From an uncultured Muribaculaceae bacterium (GTDB taxonomy: Bacteria > Bacteroidota > Bacteroidia > Bacteroidales > Muribaculaceae), in contig CALUIB010000039.1 of the NCBI GenBank assembly GCA_944320595.1, forward strand, positions 42,097 through 106,096: a DNA stretch of 64,000 bases. Reading direction: 5' to 3'. Each line of letters opens with the position of its first letter. The first letter of the stretch is position 1. Shown piece by piece: positions 55,865 through 64,000 of this stretch. Under the pieces are notes generated by a model. It was not told the DNA's origin. It saw nothing but the letters and a program-made list of their open reading frames with translations, and did no database searches. A program made the translations under genes and the position numbers.

Positions 55865-57044
55865 AATTATATTGTTCCTATGCTTATGCTGCTTGCATAT
55901 TAGTGCAGCAGGCTCTACAATTGACGAAATTATTGCAAATATATCCAGCAATAACGCCGACATAAAAGCTGCCATCTCACAATTGGCAAGTGATAGCATC
56001 GACATATCTTCCACCAATTACTTAGAAGACCCTTCGGTAGATTTTGAATATTTGTTTGGGGATAAATCTGTCGGCGACAAATGGGCAATTGGCATATCGC
56101 AAGGGTTTGAATGGCCTGGAATATACCATTCAAGGAAACAGGCAAATAAATCAAAATTGAATGCTTTATCGTATTCTGCAAGCATGAAACGGCTTGAAAT
56201 CCTGTATCAAGCAAAATTGCTTTGCCTTGATGTAATTAATACAAACAAGCAAATTGCATTGTGGCAGCAATTATACGATAGCTATGCTGAAATATACAAC
56301 CGCTACTCATCGGCTCTTGAGAAAAGGGAGATTACCATTCTCGACATGAACAAACTAAAAATAGAATTAGTAAATGTATCACAAAATATAGCCCAAATGA
56401 AAATACGGCTTGATGAAACTGTCAAGGACTTAAATGCCATGAATGGGAACGGTGATATCCCTGCCTCATTGATAAAAGGGTTAAATTGCTATCCCAATGA
56501 TGATTTATTGCCTCTTGAAGATTATATTATGCAGTATGGCAGATTTGATCCCGAAAGCAAATATTACGCCGAAATGAGCAATGCCTACACTGCAGAACAA
56601 TCCGTGGCTCGTATGGGGTGGCTGCCAAAGTTTAGCGTCGGGTACAAATATTCAAACGAAATAGGTGACGGATTTAATGGTTTTACGATAGGAGTGTCTA
56701 TTCCTTTATTTGCAAACAAAAAAAAGACAAAGGCAGCAAAGGCTCAAAAGCTATCAAATGAATATACCGCACAAAATTTGGAAAACATTAAGTATGCGCG
56801 TATTCGAACGGCTTTTGCCAAGGCGGCATCCCTGCAAGGCCAATTGGCTGCTTATAATTCTGCCGTTGATTTCAATGCCAATCAAGAATTATTGCGCCAA
56901 GCACTTGACGGACGGCAAATTTCATTACTCGATTATATAAGAGAAGTGACATATTTCATCGAAGCTCAGCAAGAAACGCTTAATATTGAATATGATTTAC
57001 ATTGTGCAATTGCAGAATTAAACAAGTACACATTTATCCAATAA
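55857..57044 (+). CDS. TolC-family outer-membrane channel
   Basis: A 395-residue TolC/CusC-type protein with a signal peptide (about 1-20) and long amphipathic helices, for example SMKRLEILYQAKLLCLDVIN and SNEYTAQNLENIKYARIRT. EWPGIYHSRKQANKSKL is the conserved turn into the first helix pair. It completes the tripartite pump with the adaptor and RND genes; its start overlaps the pump gene. A strong terminator follows. Confidence 0.9.
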   Translation: MNKIILFLCLCCLHISAAGSTIDEIIANISSNNADIKAAISQLASDSIDISSTNYLEDPSVDFEYLFGDKSVGDKWAIGISQGFEWPGIYHSRKQANKSKLNALSYSASMKRLEILYQAKLLCLDVINTNKQIALWQQLYDSYAEIYNRYSSALEKREITILDMNKLKIELVNVSQNIAQMKIRLDETVKDLNAMNGNGDIPASLIKGLNCYPNDDLLPLEDYIMQYGRFDPESKYYAEMSNAYTAEQSVARMGWLPKFSVGYKYSNEIGDGFNGFTIGVSIPLFANKKKTKAAKAQKLSNEYTAQNLENIKYARIRTAFAKAASLQGQLAAYNSAVDFNANQELLRQALDGRQISLLDYIREVTYFIEAQQETLNIEYDLHCAIAELNKYTFIQ

Positions 57045-57060
57045 AAATTGCAGATATGAT

Positions 57061-57098
57061 GGAACAGGGTGCTACTATAAATAATAGCACCCTGTTCC
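57061..57098 (+). terminator. Terminator of the metal-efflux operon
   Basis: A perfect 14-bp stem (57061-57074 with 57085-57098) with a 10-base loop lies 16 bases after the TolC-type stop. Confidence 0.85.
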
Positions 57099-57212
57099 TT
57101 TGTATCTGCCAGATGTTATAATTAGTTGTTTTTCTTAAAAAATATATATGTGTTATATCCAATACACCTAATTTTATTATTTTTGGCGCGTAAAGGCTAA
57201 ATCATTATCATT

Positions 57213-57452
57213 ATGACTGATATAGAAGACCTGCTACGCTCTCTTATAGAACAACACCGAAGCATCGATATTGTCGAAAGTGAATTTAAACGCATTCTTA
57301 ATGAAGACAAAACTATAAAAGATGACTATACTGCATGGTGTGAAGAAGAGGGATATTCATACAGGAAAGGCTACCACGAGTTTATACAGCAATTTTTTGA
57401 TTCTGAAAATTCAATATGGAATTCCTTCATTCAATTTGAAGATGAGAATTAA
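57213..57452 (+). CDS. Small acidic hypothetical protein
   Basis: A 79-residue soluble, acidic protein starting MTDIEDLLRSLIEQHRSIDI and rich in E, D, Y and W in its second half (DYTAWCEEEGYSYRKGYHEF). It looks helical. A -7 like TATTTTTG at about 57177 precedes it. I do not recognise the family; small conserved Bacteroidales proteins of this kind are usually hypothetical. Confidence 0.6.
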   Translation: MTDIEDLLRSLIEQHRSIDIVESEFKRILNEDKTIKDDYTAWCEEEGYSYRKGYHEFIQQFFDSENSIWNSFIQFEDEN

Positions 57453-57499
57453 GGAATTGTAATCCATGACTTGAACAAAAAAACATTTATGCAAGCGTG

Positions 57500-57529
57500 T
57501 TGCACTGCACTCGATTTGCATTATCTTTG
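57500..57529 (+). promoter_or_regulatory. Promoter of aguA-aguB
   Basis: TTG (57500-57502), a 19-base spacer and TATCTTTG (57522-57529) fit the Bacteroidota pattern. RNA would start near 57536, about 100 bases before the aguA ATG. Confidence 0.65.
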
Positions 57530-57637
57530 TACTCAATTTGAGGATAGTTTCTTGAATGTTCCCATTTTTCAATAGGGAATATTCTAAATAATTGCCTCAA
57601 GCTTTGTATATAAAATAGTTTCAATTTATTGCTGAAA

Positions 57638-58666
57638 ATGAATAAACCTCGATTAAGATTGCCAGCTGAATGGGAGCAACAGGCTGCTATATTGATAGCC
57701 TGGCCCCACAAGGACACCGACTGGGATTATATACTTGATGAGGTGGAAAAATGCTACATGGAGGTAGCTGAAGCCATTACGACGAATGAAGATTTAATCA
57801 TTGTCTCTCCTCACATCGATTTACTTAAAGAGAAGTTGTCACATCTGCCTCAAAATCGCATACATTTGTATCAAATGCCAACCAATGATACCTGGGCTCG
57901 CGATTTTGGTCCTATTTCGGTTATATCTGATGGCGTACCAGCATTGTATGATTTCAAATTTAACGCTTGGGGGTTGAAGTTTGCAGCTTGCCACGACAAC
58001 TGCATTAACAGTAATTTATTTCACCAAGGAACATTTAATTGCAAACTTGTAAACAGGCTTAATTTTGTACTTGAAGGAGGTTCCATTGAAAGTGACGGAC
58101 ATGGAACTTTACTTACTACCGCCGAATGCTTGCTGTCACCAAACCGCAATGGTGAATTTTCAAAACAAGATATTGAGGCCTATCTATCACAACAATTCGG
58201 ATTAAGTAACATAATATGGCTAAATCACGGGTACTTAGAAGGAGATGACACCGACAGCCACATCGACACTTTAGCCCGTTTGTGCCCTAATGCGACTATC
58301 TTATATGTGGGTTGCGACAATCCTGGCGACAGTCATTTCACCGAACTTAAATTGATGGAAAAGGAACTTATGCAAGCTGTCGATGCGCAAGGCAAGCATT
58401 TCAGATGCATTAAATTGCCATTCCCCGACCCTATATATGATGAAAATGGATTGAGGCTACCTGCTACTTATGCTAATTTCCTTGTAACTAATAGCCAAGT
58501 CCTGGTCCCCATCTATGGGCAACCCGATAAAGATGCGAAAGCATTGAAAATAATTGAATCGGTTTTCACGGAACGGAAAGTCATCGGAATCGATTGCCGG
58601 CCACTCATAAAGCAGCATGGTTCGTTACACTGTATAACAATGCAATTAATAACAGGTACAATATGA
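57638..58666 (+). CDS. aguA: Agmatine deiminase
   Basis: A 342-residue peptidyl-arginine deiminase-fold enzyme that converts agmatine to N-carbamoylputrescine. Motifs are NDTWARDFGP, EGGSIESDG, the catalytic His in GDDTDSHIDTLAR, and the nucleophile C332 in GSLHCITMQ. The frame also opens at a TTG (57629), but ATG at 57638 is the better start. Its stop overlaps the aguB start, so the next step of the pathway is translationally coupled. Confidence 0.94.
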   Translation: MNKPRLRLPAEWEQQAAILIAWPHKDTDWDYILDEVEKCYMEVAEAITTNEDLIIVSPHIDLLKEKLSHLPQNRIHLYQMPTNDTWARDFGPISVISDGVPALYDFKFNAWGLKFAACHDNCINSNLFHQGTFNCKLVNRLNFVLEGGSIESDGHGTLLTTAECLLSPNRNGEFSKQDIEAYLSQQFGLSNIIWLNHGYLEGDDTDSHIDTLARLCPNATILYVGCDNPGDSHFTELKLMEKELMQAVDAQGKHFRCIKLPFPDPIYDENGLRLPATYANFLVTNSQVLVPIYGQPDKDAKALKIIESVFTERKVIGIDCRPLIKQHGSLHCITMQLITGTI

Positions 58667-59550
58667 AAAATATTATTAAAATAGGCATAATACAACAAAG
58701 CAACTCGGCATCGATTGAAACAAACCGTGCCAATTTGATACATAAAATAAAACAACTTGCCAATGATGGTGCAGAACTTATGGTATTACAAGAATTACAC
58801 GACTCGTTATATTTTTGCCAGTCAGAAAACATTTCATGTTTCGACATTGCATATAAAATACCGGGGGCGGAAACAGCAGAATACGCATCGGTTGCACGAG
58901 AGTCAGGTGTTGTCCTTGTCACATCATTGTTCGAGAAAAGGGCACCGGGACTTTATCATAATACATCAATAGTATTTGACAAAGACGGCAGCATAGCAGG
59001 CAAATATCGCAAAATGCACATACCTGATGACCCTGCATATTATGAAAAGTTTTACTTTACTCCCGGAGATTTGGGCTTTGAACCCATCAATACTTCAATA
59101 GGGCGCCTTGGCGTACTTGTTTGTTGGGACCAATGGTATCCCGAGGCTGCTCGCATCATGGCGATGAAAGGTGCCGAAATCCTTATATACCCTACTGCAA
59201 TTGGTTGGGAAAGCACTGATACTGATGATGAAAAGACACGCCAGCACAATGCCTGGCAAATATCTCAACGTGCGCATGCTGTTGCAAACGGAATTCCTGT
59301 TGTTACGGTAAACAGGGTTGGTTTTGAACCCGACCCATCGGGACACACGGCAGGAATAACTTTCTGGGGAGGAAGTTTTGTTGCTGGACCGCAAGGCGAA
59401 TTGTTGTATGAGGCACCATACAATTCTGAAGTTGAAAAAATCATAGAGGTGGATATGAGTCGCAGTGAACATGTGCGACGCTGGTGGCCATTCTTGCGCG
59501 ACCGTAGGATTGATGCGTATGCCGAAATAGTCAAGCGATATATCGACTAA
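58663..59550 (+). CDS. aguB: N-carbamoylputrescine amidase
   Basis: A 295-residue nitrilase-superfamily enzyme, releasing putrescine, CO2 and ammonia. The E-K-C triad is visible in LQELHDSL (Glu), GKYRKMHIP (Lys) and VLVCWDQWYPEAAR (Cys). The start ATG at 58663 overlaps the aguA stop as ATGA; the longer frame from 58594 runs inside aguA and was rejected. With aguA it completes agmatine to putrescine; arginine decarboxylase is not in the window. Confidence 0.95.
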   Translation: MKNIIKIGIIQQSNSASIETNRANLIHKIKQLANDGAELMVLQELHDSLYFCQSENISCFDIAYKIPGAETAEYASVARESGVVLVTSLFEKRAPGLYHNTSIVFDKDGSIAGKYRKMHIPDDPAYYEKFYFTPGDLGFEPINTSIGRLGVLVCWDQWYPEAARIMAMKGAEILIYPTAIGWESTDTDDEKTRQHNAWQISQRAHAVANGIPVVTVNRVGFEPDPSGHTAGITFWGGSFVAGPQGELLYEAPYNSEVEKIIEVDMSRSEHVRRWWPFLRDRRIDAYAEIVKRYID

Positions 59551-59562
59551 AGTAAATTTATC

Positions 59563-60027
59563 ATGGGCAAAGAAATTGAACATAAATATCTTGTAACCGA
59601 CAGTTCATTTATTAATATGGCCTCAAGCCATTGCGAAATTAAGCAAGGCTACTTATGCCGGGAAAAAGAACGAACTGTGAGAATAAGGTTACAGGACGAT
59701 AAGGCTATGCTGACCATAAAGGGGGAAACACGTTGCGACACCCGTGCTGAATATGAATACCCTATCCCATTAGCCGATGCCGAAATGCTTTTAGACACCT
59801 TATGCCTTAAGCCTGTAATTGAAAAAGTTAGATATATAGTATATTACTGTGGCAACAAGTGGGAAATAGATGTTTTCAAAGGTAGGCTTGAGGGTTTAGT
59901 CGTTGCCGAAATTGAAATTCCGGCAAGCGATTATCGTTATGACATTCCTCCCTTTATAGGGAAGAATGTCACCAACGATGCCCGTTACTATAATTCAAAT
60001 TTATTACAGGGAACAATCCCCTTGTGA
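59563..60027 (+). CDS. CYTH-domain protein
   Basis: A 154-residue single-domain CYTH (triphosphate tunnel) protein. The defining ExExK motif is E4-I5-E6-H7-K8. Conserved basic and acidic residues line later strands (KERTVRIRLQDDKAMLTIKG, EIDVFKGRLEGLVVAEIE). Stand-alone bacterial CYTH proteins are often inorganic triphosphatases; a substrate cannot be assigned. It sits 12 bases after aguB and ends exactly where the convergent rlmD ends. Confidence 0.88.
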   Translation: MGKEIEHKYLVTDSSFINMASSHCEIKQGYLCREKERTVRIRLQDDKAMLTIKGETRCDTRAEYEYPIPLADAEMLLDTLCLKPVIEKVRYIVYYCGNKWEIDVFKGRLEGLVVAEIEIPASDYRYDIPPFIGKNVTNDARYYNSNLLQGTIPL

Positions 60028-61437
60028 TTATCGTTTTTCAAGAGCCACTACATTCTCAACGTGTTGGGTGTGTGGAAACATATCTACTGGTTGTACTTCC
60101 ACAACCCTGTATTTACAATCGAGCAAGGCTATATCGCGAGCCTGTGTTGCAGGATTACAGCTAACATAAACAATCCTTGCAGGCTCGGCATTTAGTATCA
60201 CATCGGCCACATCTTGGTGCATTCCGGCACGGGGTGGGTCGATTATCATAACATCAGGAACGCCATGCTCGGTAACAAATTCATCGGTTAAGACATCTTT
60301 CATGTCACCTGCATAAAACAGAGTATTGTCAATGCCATTAGTGCGTGAATTCAATTTTGCATCTTCTATTGCATCGGCCACATATTCGATACCAATTACC
60401 TTGCTTGCGTCATGAGCGACGAAGTTGGCAATAGTACCTGTACCAGTATATAAGTCATAAACAAGCTCATTGCCGGTAAGTGCCGCCATACGTCGAGCCA
60501 CCTTATACAATTCGTATGCTTGGAGAGAATTTGTTTGATAGAACGACTTGGGTCCTACTCTAAACTTCAAGTCTCCCATTCTTTCTTCAATAAAATCACG
60601 ACCCGAATATAGTAATACCTCCTGATCTGCAATAGTATCATTCACCTTGCGGTTGACGACATACATCAACGATGTTATTTCAGGGAATTGTTTATTAATA
60701 GCACTGAGCAAGTCGTCAATTTTATTTTTGTCATCTTCGCCAAATACCACAATCAACATCACTTCGCCGGTTGTAGTCGTCCGAATAATGATGTTGCGCA
60801 TGAACCCATGCTGTTGCCTTATGTCATAAAACTCATATCCGTGTTCTATGGCATACGACCTGATGAACAATCTTATACTATCCGAGATGCCTACTTGAAG
60901 ATGGCACTCCTTTATATCGAGAACTTTGTCGAAGGCACCAGGTATGTGAAACCCCAATGCATTCCTGTCCTCAAATATTTCGCCACTGTTCATTTGTTCA
61001 AATGTCAGCCAGCATTTGTTGGAAAATGTGAATTCCAACTTATTTCGGTATCGTTCCGTTTCTGCCGACCCCAATATATTATTTATCGGTGGCATATCCA
61101 CTTTGGCAATTCGTTGCATTGCATCTGCCACCTGCTGTTGCTTACATTCAAGTTGGTAGCTATATGGCAAATGTTGCCACTTGCAACCTCCGCAAATGCC
61201 AAAATGGGGGCAAAATGGCTCCACACGCAATTCCGAAGGCTTTACAAGCTCAGTGATATGGCCTTCGCCGTAATTTTTTTTCTTCTTGTCTAATTTCACG
61301 TTTGCAATGTCACCTGGTGCGCCGTATGGAATAAACACAACCATGTCGTCTATCCTTGCAATGCTTTTCCCTTCAGCAGCAACGGCACTTATGGTAACAT
61401 TTTCGTATTCGGGTAATATCTTTCTTTTCTTTGCCAT
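60028..61437 (-). CDS. rlmD: 23S rRNA (uracil-C5)-methyltransferase
   Basis: A 469-residue RumA/RlmD-type enzyme that methylates a uridine of 23S rRNA (U1939 in E. coli numbering). A TRAM-like N-terminal domain is followed by four cluster cysteines (C76, C82, C85, C98). The SAM fold has DLYTGTGTIANFVA, and DPPRAGMHQDV precedes the catalytic Cys in YVSCNPATQARD. The paralogues RlmC and TrmA share these motifs, so the exact target base is inferred. The stop is back to back with the CYTH gene. Confidence 0.9.
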   Translation of the reverse strand: MAKKRKILPEYENVTISAVAAEGKSIARIDDMVVFIPYGAPGDIANVKLDKKKKNYGEGHITELVKPSELRVEPFCPHFGICGGCKWQHLPYSYQLECKQQQVADAMQRIAKVDMPPINNILGSAETERYRNKLEFTFSNKCWLTFEQMNSGEIFEDRNALGFHIPGAFDKVLDIKECHLQVGISDSIRLFIRSYAIEHGYEFYDIRQQHGFMRNIIIRTTTTGEVMLIVVFGEDDKNKIDDLLSAINKQFPEITSLMYVVNRKVNDTIADQEVLLYSGRDFIEERMGDLKFRVGPKSFYQTNSLQAYELYKVARRMAALTGNELVYDLYTGTGTIANFVAHDASKVIGIEYVADAIEDAKLNSRTNGIDNTLFYAGDMKDVLTDEFVTEHGVPDVMIIDPPRAGMHQDVADVILNAEPARIVYVSCNPATQARDIALLDCKYRVVEVQPVDMFPHTQHVENVVALEKR

Positions 61438-61451
61438 TTTTCTTGAAAAAT

Positions 61452-62261
61452 TTATATGTCATTCTCCTTCGCTTTAGGCTTTACGAATAGAGCGCTTAAC
61501 TCATAAAGCATATACAGCGGAAGGAACACTATAAACAATGTAAACGGGTCACTCGTGGGCGTTATTATCGCGGCAGCAATAAGTAATATCACTATTGCGT
61601 GTTTTCGATACCGCTTGAAAAATTCCTTATGCATGATTCCCATTAACCCAAGAATCCATGCAAGCAAAGGCAATTCAAATACAACTCCCAATATGAATAT
61701 CATTGATAAAAATGTATTCATATATGAATCGAGCGACACTTGGTTGGGAATAAGCGCACTCAATTGGTAGTCGGCAAGAAAACGCAATGTTATTGGGAAT
61801 ACGACAAAATACCCCACAGCCAACCCTATAAAAAACATCACGTTTCCAAACACAAACGCCAAGCGAACTCCTTTAACCTCATTGGCATATAATGCCGGTT
61901 TTACGAAATCCCAAATGAAATATAAGATTACAGGAAATGAAAACACCAATGCAAGCCAAAACGATGAACTCATGTGGATAAACAATTGAGATGATAGCTG
62001 TATATTAATCAAGTGCACCTCAAATCCGTCTGTCGAAAATTCAGGCAAGAATGGCAATGCAGCAGTAAGGTCGTGGAAAAAGCGGTACAATAAAAAATCA
62101 CCTCGACACGGTGCAAGAATAACCTTGTCGAAGATTGTCGGCATAAATATGAAAAACAGCACCGTGAATAAAGCCACCACGGCTATGATTTTAAACAACA
62201 TTTTGCGCAAGACATCAAGATGCCCCCAAAATGTCATTTCAGCTTGTTGCTTTTCCGGCAT
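61452..62261 (-). CDS. tatC: Sec-independent translocase subunit TatC
   Basis: A 269-residue protein with six TM helices that binds twin-arginine signal peptides. The N-terminal EMTFWGHLDVLRKMLFKI contains the conserved cytoplasmic ExHLxELR-type segment in diverged form. A long periplasmic stretch with FIHMSSSFWLALVFSFPVI and the ITPTSDPFTLF near the last helices are typical. It follows tatA by 8 bases. No tatB is present. Confidence 0.93.
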   Translation of the reverse strand: MPEKQQAEMTFWGHLDVLRKMLFKIIAVVALFTVLFFIFMPTIFDKVILAPCRGDFLLYRFFHDLTAALPFLPEFSTDGFEVHLINIQLSSQLFIHMSSSFWLALVFSFPVILYFIWDFVKPALYANEVKGVRLAFVFGNVMFFIGLAVGYFVVFPITLRFLADYQLSALIPNQVSLDSYMNTFLSMIFILGVVFELPLLAWILGLMGIMHKEFFKRYRKHAIVILLIAAAIITPTSDPFTLFIVFLPLYMLYELSALFVKPKAKENDI

Positions 62262-62269
62262 TATTCCGC

Positions 62270-62512
62270 TTATTTATTACTTTCTGGCTTATTGGCGATG
62301 TTTTGTGGTTTGCTATCCGATGGTTTGTTTATTTCATCAGTAACTTCATTCATACCATCCTTGAAATTCTTTATCCCCTTGCCAAGACCTTTCATTAATT
62401 CAGGAATTTTCTTGCCTCCAAACAATAACAGTATTATTATTGCTATTATAGCAATCTCTCCAACACCTAAATTAAGGAATAGAAAGATAAAGCCTAAAAC
62501 ATTAATTGTCAT
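62270..62512 (-). CDS. tatA: Sec-independent translocase subunit TatA
   Basis: An 80-residue protein: a single TM helix (about 15-32), the [20 protein letters not shown] hinge and amphipathic helix, and a charged C-terminal tail. It forms the oligomeric pore with TatC. The single TatA-type gene probably does the work of both TatA and TatB, as in other minimal Tat systems. Confidence 0.93.
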   Translation of the reverse strand: MTINVLGFIFLFLNLGVGEIAIIAIIILLLFGGKKIPELMKGLGKGIKNFKDGMNEVTDEINKPSDSKPQNIANKPESNK

Positions 62513-62603
62513 ATTTCTTGATAATTACTTTGTGTTAAAAATATTGCTTGCAAATATATGAGTTTTTCTGCCAATATAATTATAATATGCCGTTAAAAAT
62601 ATT

Positions 62604-62611
62604 TACCTTTG
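62604..62611 (+). promoter_or_regulatory. Candidate -7 box for fabD
   Basis: TACCTTTG, 40 bases before the fabD ATG, matches TAnnTTTG; no TTTG is at -33. Confidence 0.5.
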
Positions 62612-62650
62612 TGCCTATCATAACACAAACTTTAATATAAGATTTTGAAT

Positions 62651-63529
62651 ATGAAAGCATTTGTTTTCCCTGGTCAAGGGGCACAATTTGTTGGCATGGG
62701 TAAAGACCTTTATGAACAAAACGCCTTAGCCCATGATTTGTTTGAAAAAGCAAATGAAATACTCGGGTTTCGTATAACCGATATTATGTTTGCCGGCACA
62801 GAAGACGAATTAAAGCAAACCAAGGTTACTCAACCTGCCATTTTCCTGCATTCTGTAATTTTGGCAAAGACGCTTGGTGAAGAATTTAATCCCGATATGG
62901 TTGCTGGCCACTCGCTTGGAGAGTTTTCCGCCCTTGTTGCCGCAGGTGCATTGTCGTTTGAAGACGGTCTAAAATTAGTCGCTACTCGCGCACAAGCAAT
63001 GCAAAAGGCTTGCGAGGTCACTCCTTCTACCATGGCAGCTGTATTGGCATTGCCTAACGAAAAGGTCGAAGAAATATGCGCCTCAATTGACGACATCGTG
63101 GCACCCGCCAATTATAACTGCCCCGGGCAGGTAGTTATCTCGGGTACTGTAACTGGTGTTGAAGCCGCTTGCCCCAAAATGCTTGAAGCCGGAGCCAAGC
63201 GTGCACTAAAGCTGAAAGTCGGTGGAGCATTCCACTCTCCTCTCATGCAACCTGCACACGACGAACTGGCAAAGGCAATCAACGAAGCCAATTTCCACAC
63301 ACCGATGTGTCCTGTTTACCAAAATGTGGATGCACTACCTCATACCGATCCAACCGAAATCAAAAATAACCTCATTGCACAACTGACAGCTCCTGTAAAA
63401 TGGACGCAAATAATACAAAACATGGTCAAGGATGGCCTGACCGAAGTTGTGGAACTCGGCCCCGGAGCTGTGCTACAAGGTTTGGTTAAAAAAATTGATT
63501 CTTCGGTAGCAACATCCGGGAAACAATAA
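62651..63529 (+). CDS. fabD: Malonyl-CoA:ACP transacylase
   Basis: A 292-residue alpha/beta hydrolase-like transacylase that loads malonate onto ACP for fatty acid synthesis. The nucleophile is S88 in GHSLGEFSAL, the supporting His lies in GGAFHSPLM, and FPGQGAQFVGMG (6-17) is the N-terminal signature. A TTG at 62645 would also be in frame; ATG at 62651 was chosen. It stands alone with its own promoter and terminator, not in a fab cluster. Confidence 0.95.
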   Translation: MKAFVFPGQGAQFVGMGKDLYEQNALAHDLFEKANEILGFRITDIMFAGTEDELKQTKVTQPAIFLHSVILAKTLGEEFNPDMVAGHSLGEFSALVAAGALSFEDGLKLVATRAQAMQKACEVTPSTMAAVLALPNEKVEEICASIDDIVAPANYNCPGQVVISGTVTGVEAACPKMLEAGAKRALKLKVGGAFHSPLMQPAHDELAKAINEANFHTPMCPVYQNVDALPHTDPTEIKNNLIAQLTAPVKWTQIIQNMVKDGLTEVVELGPGAVLQGLVKKIDSSVATSGKQ

Positions 63530-63554
63530 TATTTTTTATAACAACTTGATTTAC

Positions 63555-63590
63555 AAGCACGGTATGCAATATTAGCAGCCGTGCTTTTTT
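63555..63590 (+). terminator. Terminator after fabD
   Basis: An 8-bp stem AAGCACGG/CCGTGCTT (63555-63562 with 63579-63586) is followed by six T. Confidence 0.75.
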
Positions 63591-63641
63591 GTGCAGCATA
63601 AATTAATGCGGGAAAAAACACATATTTTTTTGCTGGGGGTA

Positions 63642-63672
63642 TTGCATAATTGAAACAATAGTTATAACTTTG
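63642..63672 (+). promoter_or_regulatory. Promoter of tRNA-Met
   Basis: TTG (63642-63644), a 20-base spacer and TAACTTTG (63665-63672) precede the tRNA by about 22 bases. Confidence 0.65.
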
Positions 63673-63694
63673 CACTCGCAAAAGCAAAGGAGAT

Positions 63695-63768
63695 GGCGGG
63701 ATAGCTCAGTTGGTTAGAGCGTCGGATTCATAACCCGGAGGTCTCGAGTTCAATTCTCGATCCCGCTA
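63695..63768 (+). tRNA. tRNA-Met (anticodon CAT)
   Basis: A 74-base cloverleaf. The acceptor GGCGGGA/TCCCGCT (63695-63701 with 63761-63767) has one G-U pair, the D arm is GCTC...GAGC, the anticodon loop TTCATAA carries CAT, and the T arm closes on TTCAATT. The discriminator is A; CCA is not encoded. The anticodon stem has an A-C mismatch at its last pair. A 7-bp acceptor without the initiator C1-A72 mismatch suggests elongator Met, or an Ile tRNA that needs lysidine. Confidence 0.9.
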
Positions 63769-63769
63769 C

Positions 63770-63802
63770 AAGGCGACAAAAGAAAATTTTGTCGCCTTTT
63801 TT
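63770..63802 (+). terminator. Terminator after tRNA-Met
   Basis: A perfect 12-bp stem AAGGCGACAAAA / TTTTGTCGCCTT (63770-63781 with 63787-63798), a GAAAA loop and a T run. Confidence 0.9.
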
Positions 63803-63815
63803 CATTATAAAACAA

Positions 63816-63881
63816 GTAGAAAATCTGTGGGGATAGCGGGTCAGCGGAAATATCGGCTCAGTAGATTTTTAGTGGGGATAG
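63816..63881. repeat. Two direct copies of a 21-base sequence at the IS edge
   Basis: GTAGAAAATCTGTGGGGATAG (63816-63836, written here in two parts: GTAGAAAATCT then GTGGGGATAG) and a copy at 63861-63881 share GTAGA and GTGGGGATAG. They flank the transposase stop and may belong to the insertion sequence end. Confidence 0.45.
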
Positions 63882-64000
63882 GCATATAGGTTTGCGATAC
63901 GGAACAAGAAGGACTTCTTGTCTGCAACCCCTCTGAGGTTTGCCCTGAAGAGCTTGATTTTAGCGTTGAAAGACTCAGCCATCGCATTGGACGAACGGTT
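63869..64000 (-). mobile_element. ISL3-like transposase, C-terminal end (partial)
   Basis: The minus-strand frame reads 43 codons to TAA at 63869-63871 and is open to the window edge. NAMAESFNAKIKLFRANLRG and FFLFRIANLYAYP match the C-terminus of DDE transposases of the ISL3-like (ISAon1-type) elements common in Bacteroidales; the E in AESFN is the expected catalytic Glu region. The rest of the element is beyond the window, so intactness and terminal repeats cannot be checked. Confidence 0.75.

Noticed and set aside
60020..60035. Overlap or fusion of the CYTH gene and rlmD
   Set aside because: The two genes converge with adjacent stop codons and no shared bases; no terminator was visible, but nothing else is unusual.
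1..64000. CRISPR array, prophage, toxin-antitoxin pair or defence island
   Set aside because: No regularly spaced repeats, phage structural genes or cas/restriction genes were seen; the only mobile signals are the right-edge transposase and decayed fragments.

Overview
The window reads as a chromosome segment of a Bacteroidota, order Bacteroidales, probably a gut-type anaerobe. The support is: promoters of the TTTG-N(18-20)-TAnnTTTG type in front of many genes; a secreted protein with a PCMD domain, calycin-like repeats and a C-terminal type IX secretion (Por) sorting domain; a BioG-BioC fusion; a DAHP synthase-chorismate mutase fusion; ACT-ACT-HAD SerB; NfnAB; and ribosomal and tRNA genes of that style. 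A family-level assignment (for example Muribaculaceae) would be a guess. The DNA is AT-rich. Nearly all of it is ordinary, densely packed chromosome. Accessory or decaying stretches are 20.65-22.1 kb, 25.4-26.5 kb and the right edge, where an ISL3-like transposase is cut by the window end.

Layout, left to right. 0-1.6 kb: tail of endonuclease IV and an SLC45-type sugar transporter. 1.8-3.8 kb: ligA (minus). 3.9-8.0 kb: a minus-strand aromatic amino acid operon pheA - aminotransferase - DAHP synthase/chorismate mutase - tyrA. It is preceded by a complete leader-peptide attenuator with a Phe/Tyr-rich 25-residue peptide. 8.05-15.6 kb: minus-strand dnaG - bioA - bioF - bioGC - bioD - 3'-5' exonuclease - small membrane protein, mostly coupled by 4-base overlaps. 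15.7-20.6 kb: a WecA/MraY-type glycosyl-1-phosphate transferase, a patatin-like outer-membrane phospholipase, and serB. 20.65-22.17 kb: decayed genes (histidine-kinase tail, frameshifted DMT-type transporter). 22.2-26.2 kb: a thioredoxin-fold protein without its cysteines, the PCMD/calycin secreted protein, and a small basic protein. 26.5-28.8 kb: nfnAB. 28.9-35.3 kb: a minus-strand dTDP-3-amino-sugar operon (rmlB, rmlA, two FdtA/QdtA-type cupins, aminotransferase) with a GH3 glucosidase at its end. 35.5-37.8 kb: tsaD, cinA. 37.8-40.9 kb: galK-galM-nucleotidyltransferase (minus) with no galT. 41.2-44.1 kb: rplM-rpsI-rpsB-tsf with structured leaders. 44.2-51.1 kb: metF, holB, an AddB-like nuclease, rplY, pth, an S4-domain protein. 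51.1-57.0 kb: a heavy-metal RND efflux operon. 57.2-61.4 kb: a small acidic protein, aguA-aguB (agmatine to putrescine), a CYTH protein, rlmD. 61.5-62.5 kb: tatC, tatA. 62.6-63.5 kb: fabD. 63.7 kb: tRNA-Met(CAT). 63.87-64.0 kb: transposase end.

The strongest regulatory observation is the leader at 7811-7987 (minus). It carries a promoter, a 25-codon ORF with 10 Phe/Tyr codons among codons 4-15, a protector hairpin, an antiterminator segment, and a 13-bp terminator ending in a T run just before the true pheA start. The operon makes both Phe and Tyr, which fits a leader that counts both codons. Other items worth a look: a pseudoknot-like leader before rpsB, an asymmetric pair of ketoisomerase cupins, a galactose operon in which a nucleotidyltransferase may stand in for GalT, a palindrome in front of the metal-efflux operon, and three competing hairpins in the 5' UTR of the cysteine-less thioredoxin-like gene. 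I did not find a CRISPR array, prophage, defence island or clearly novel multi-gene system.
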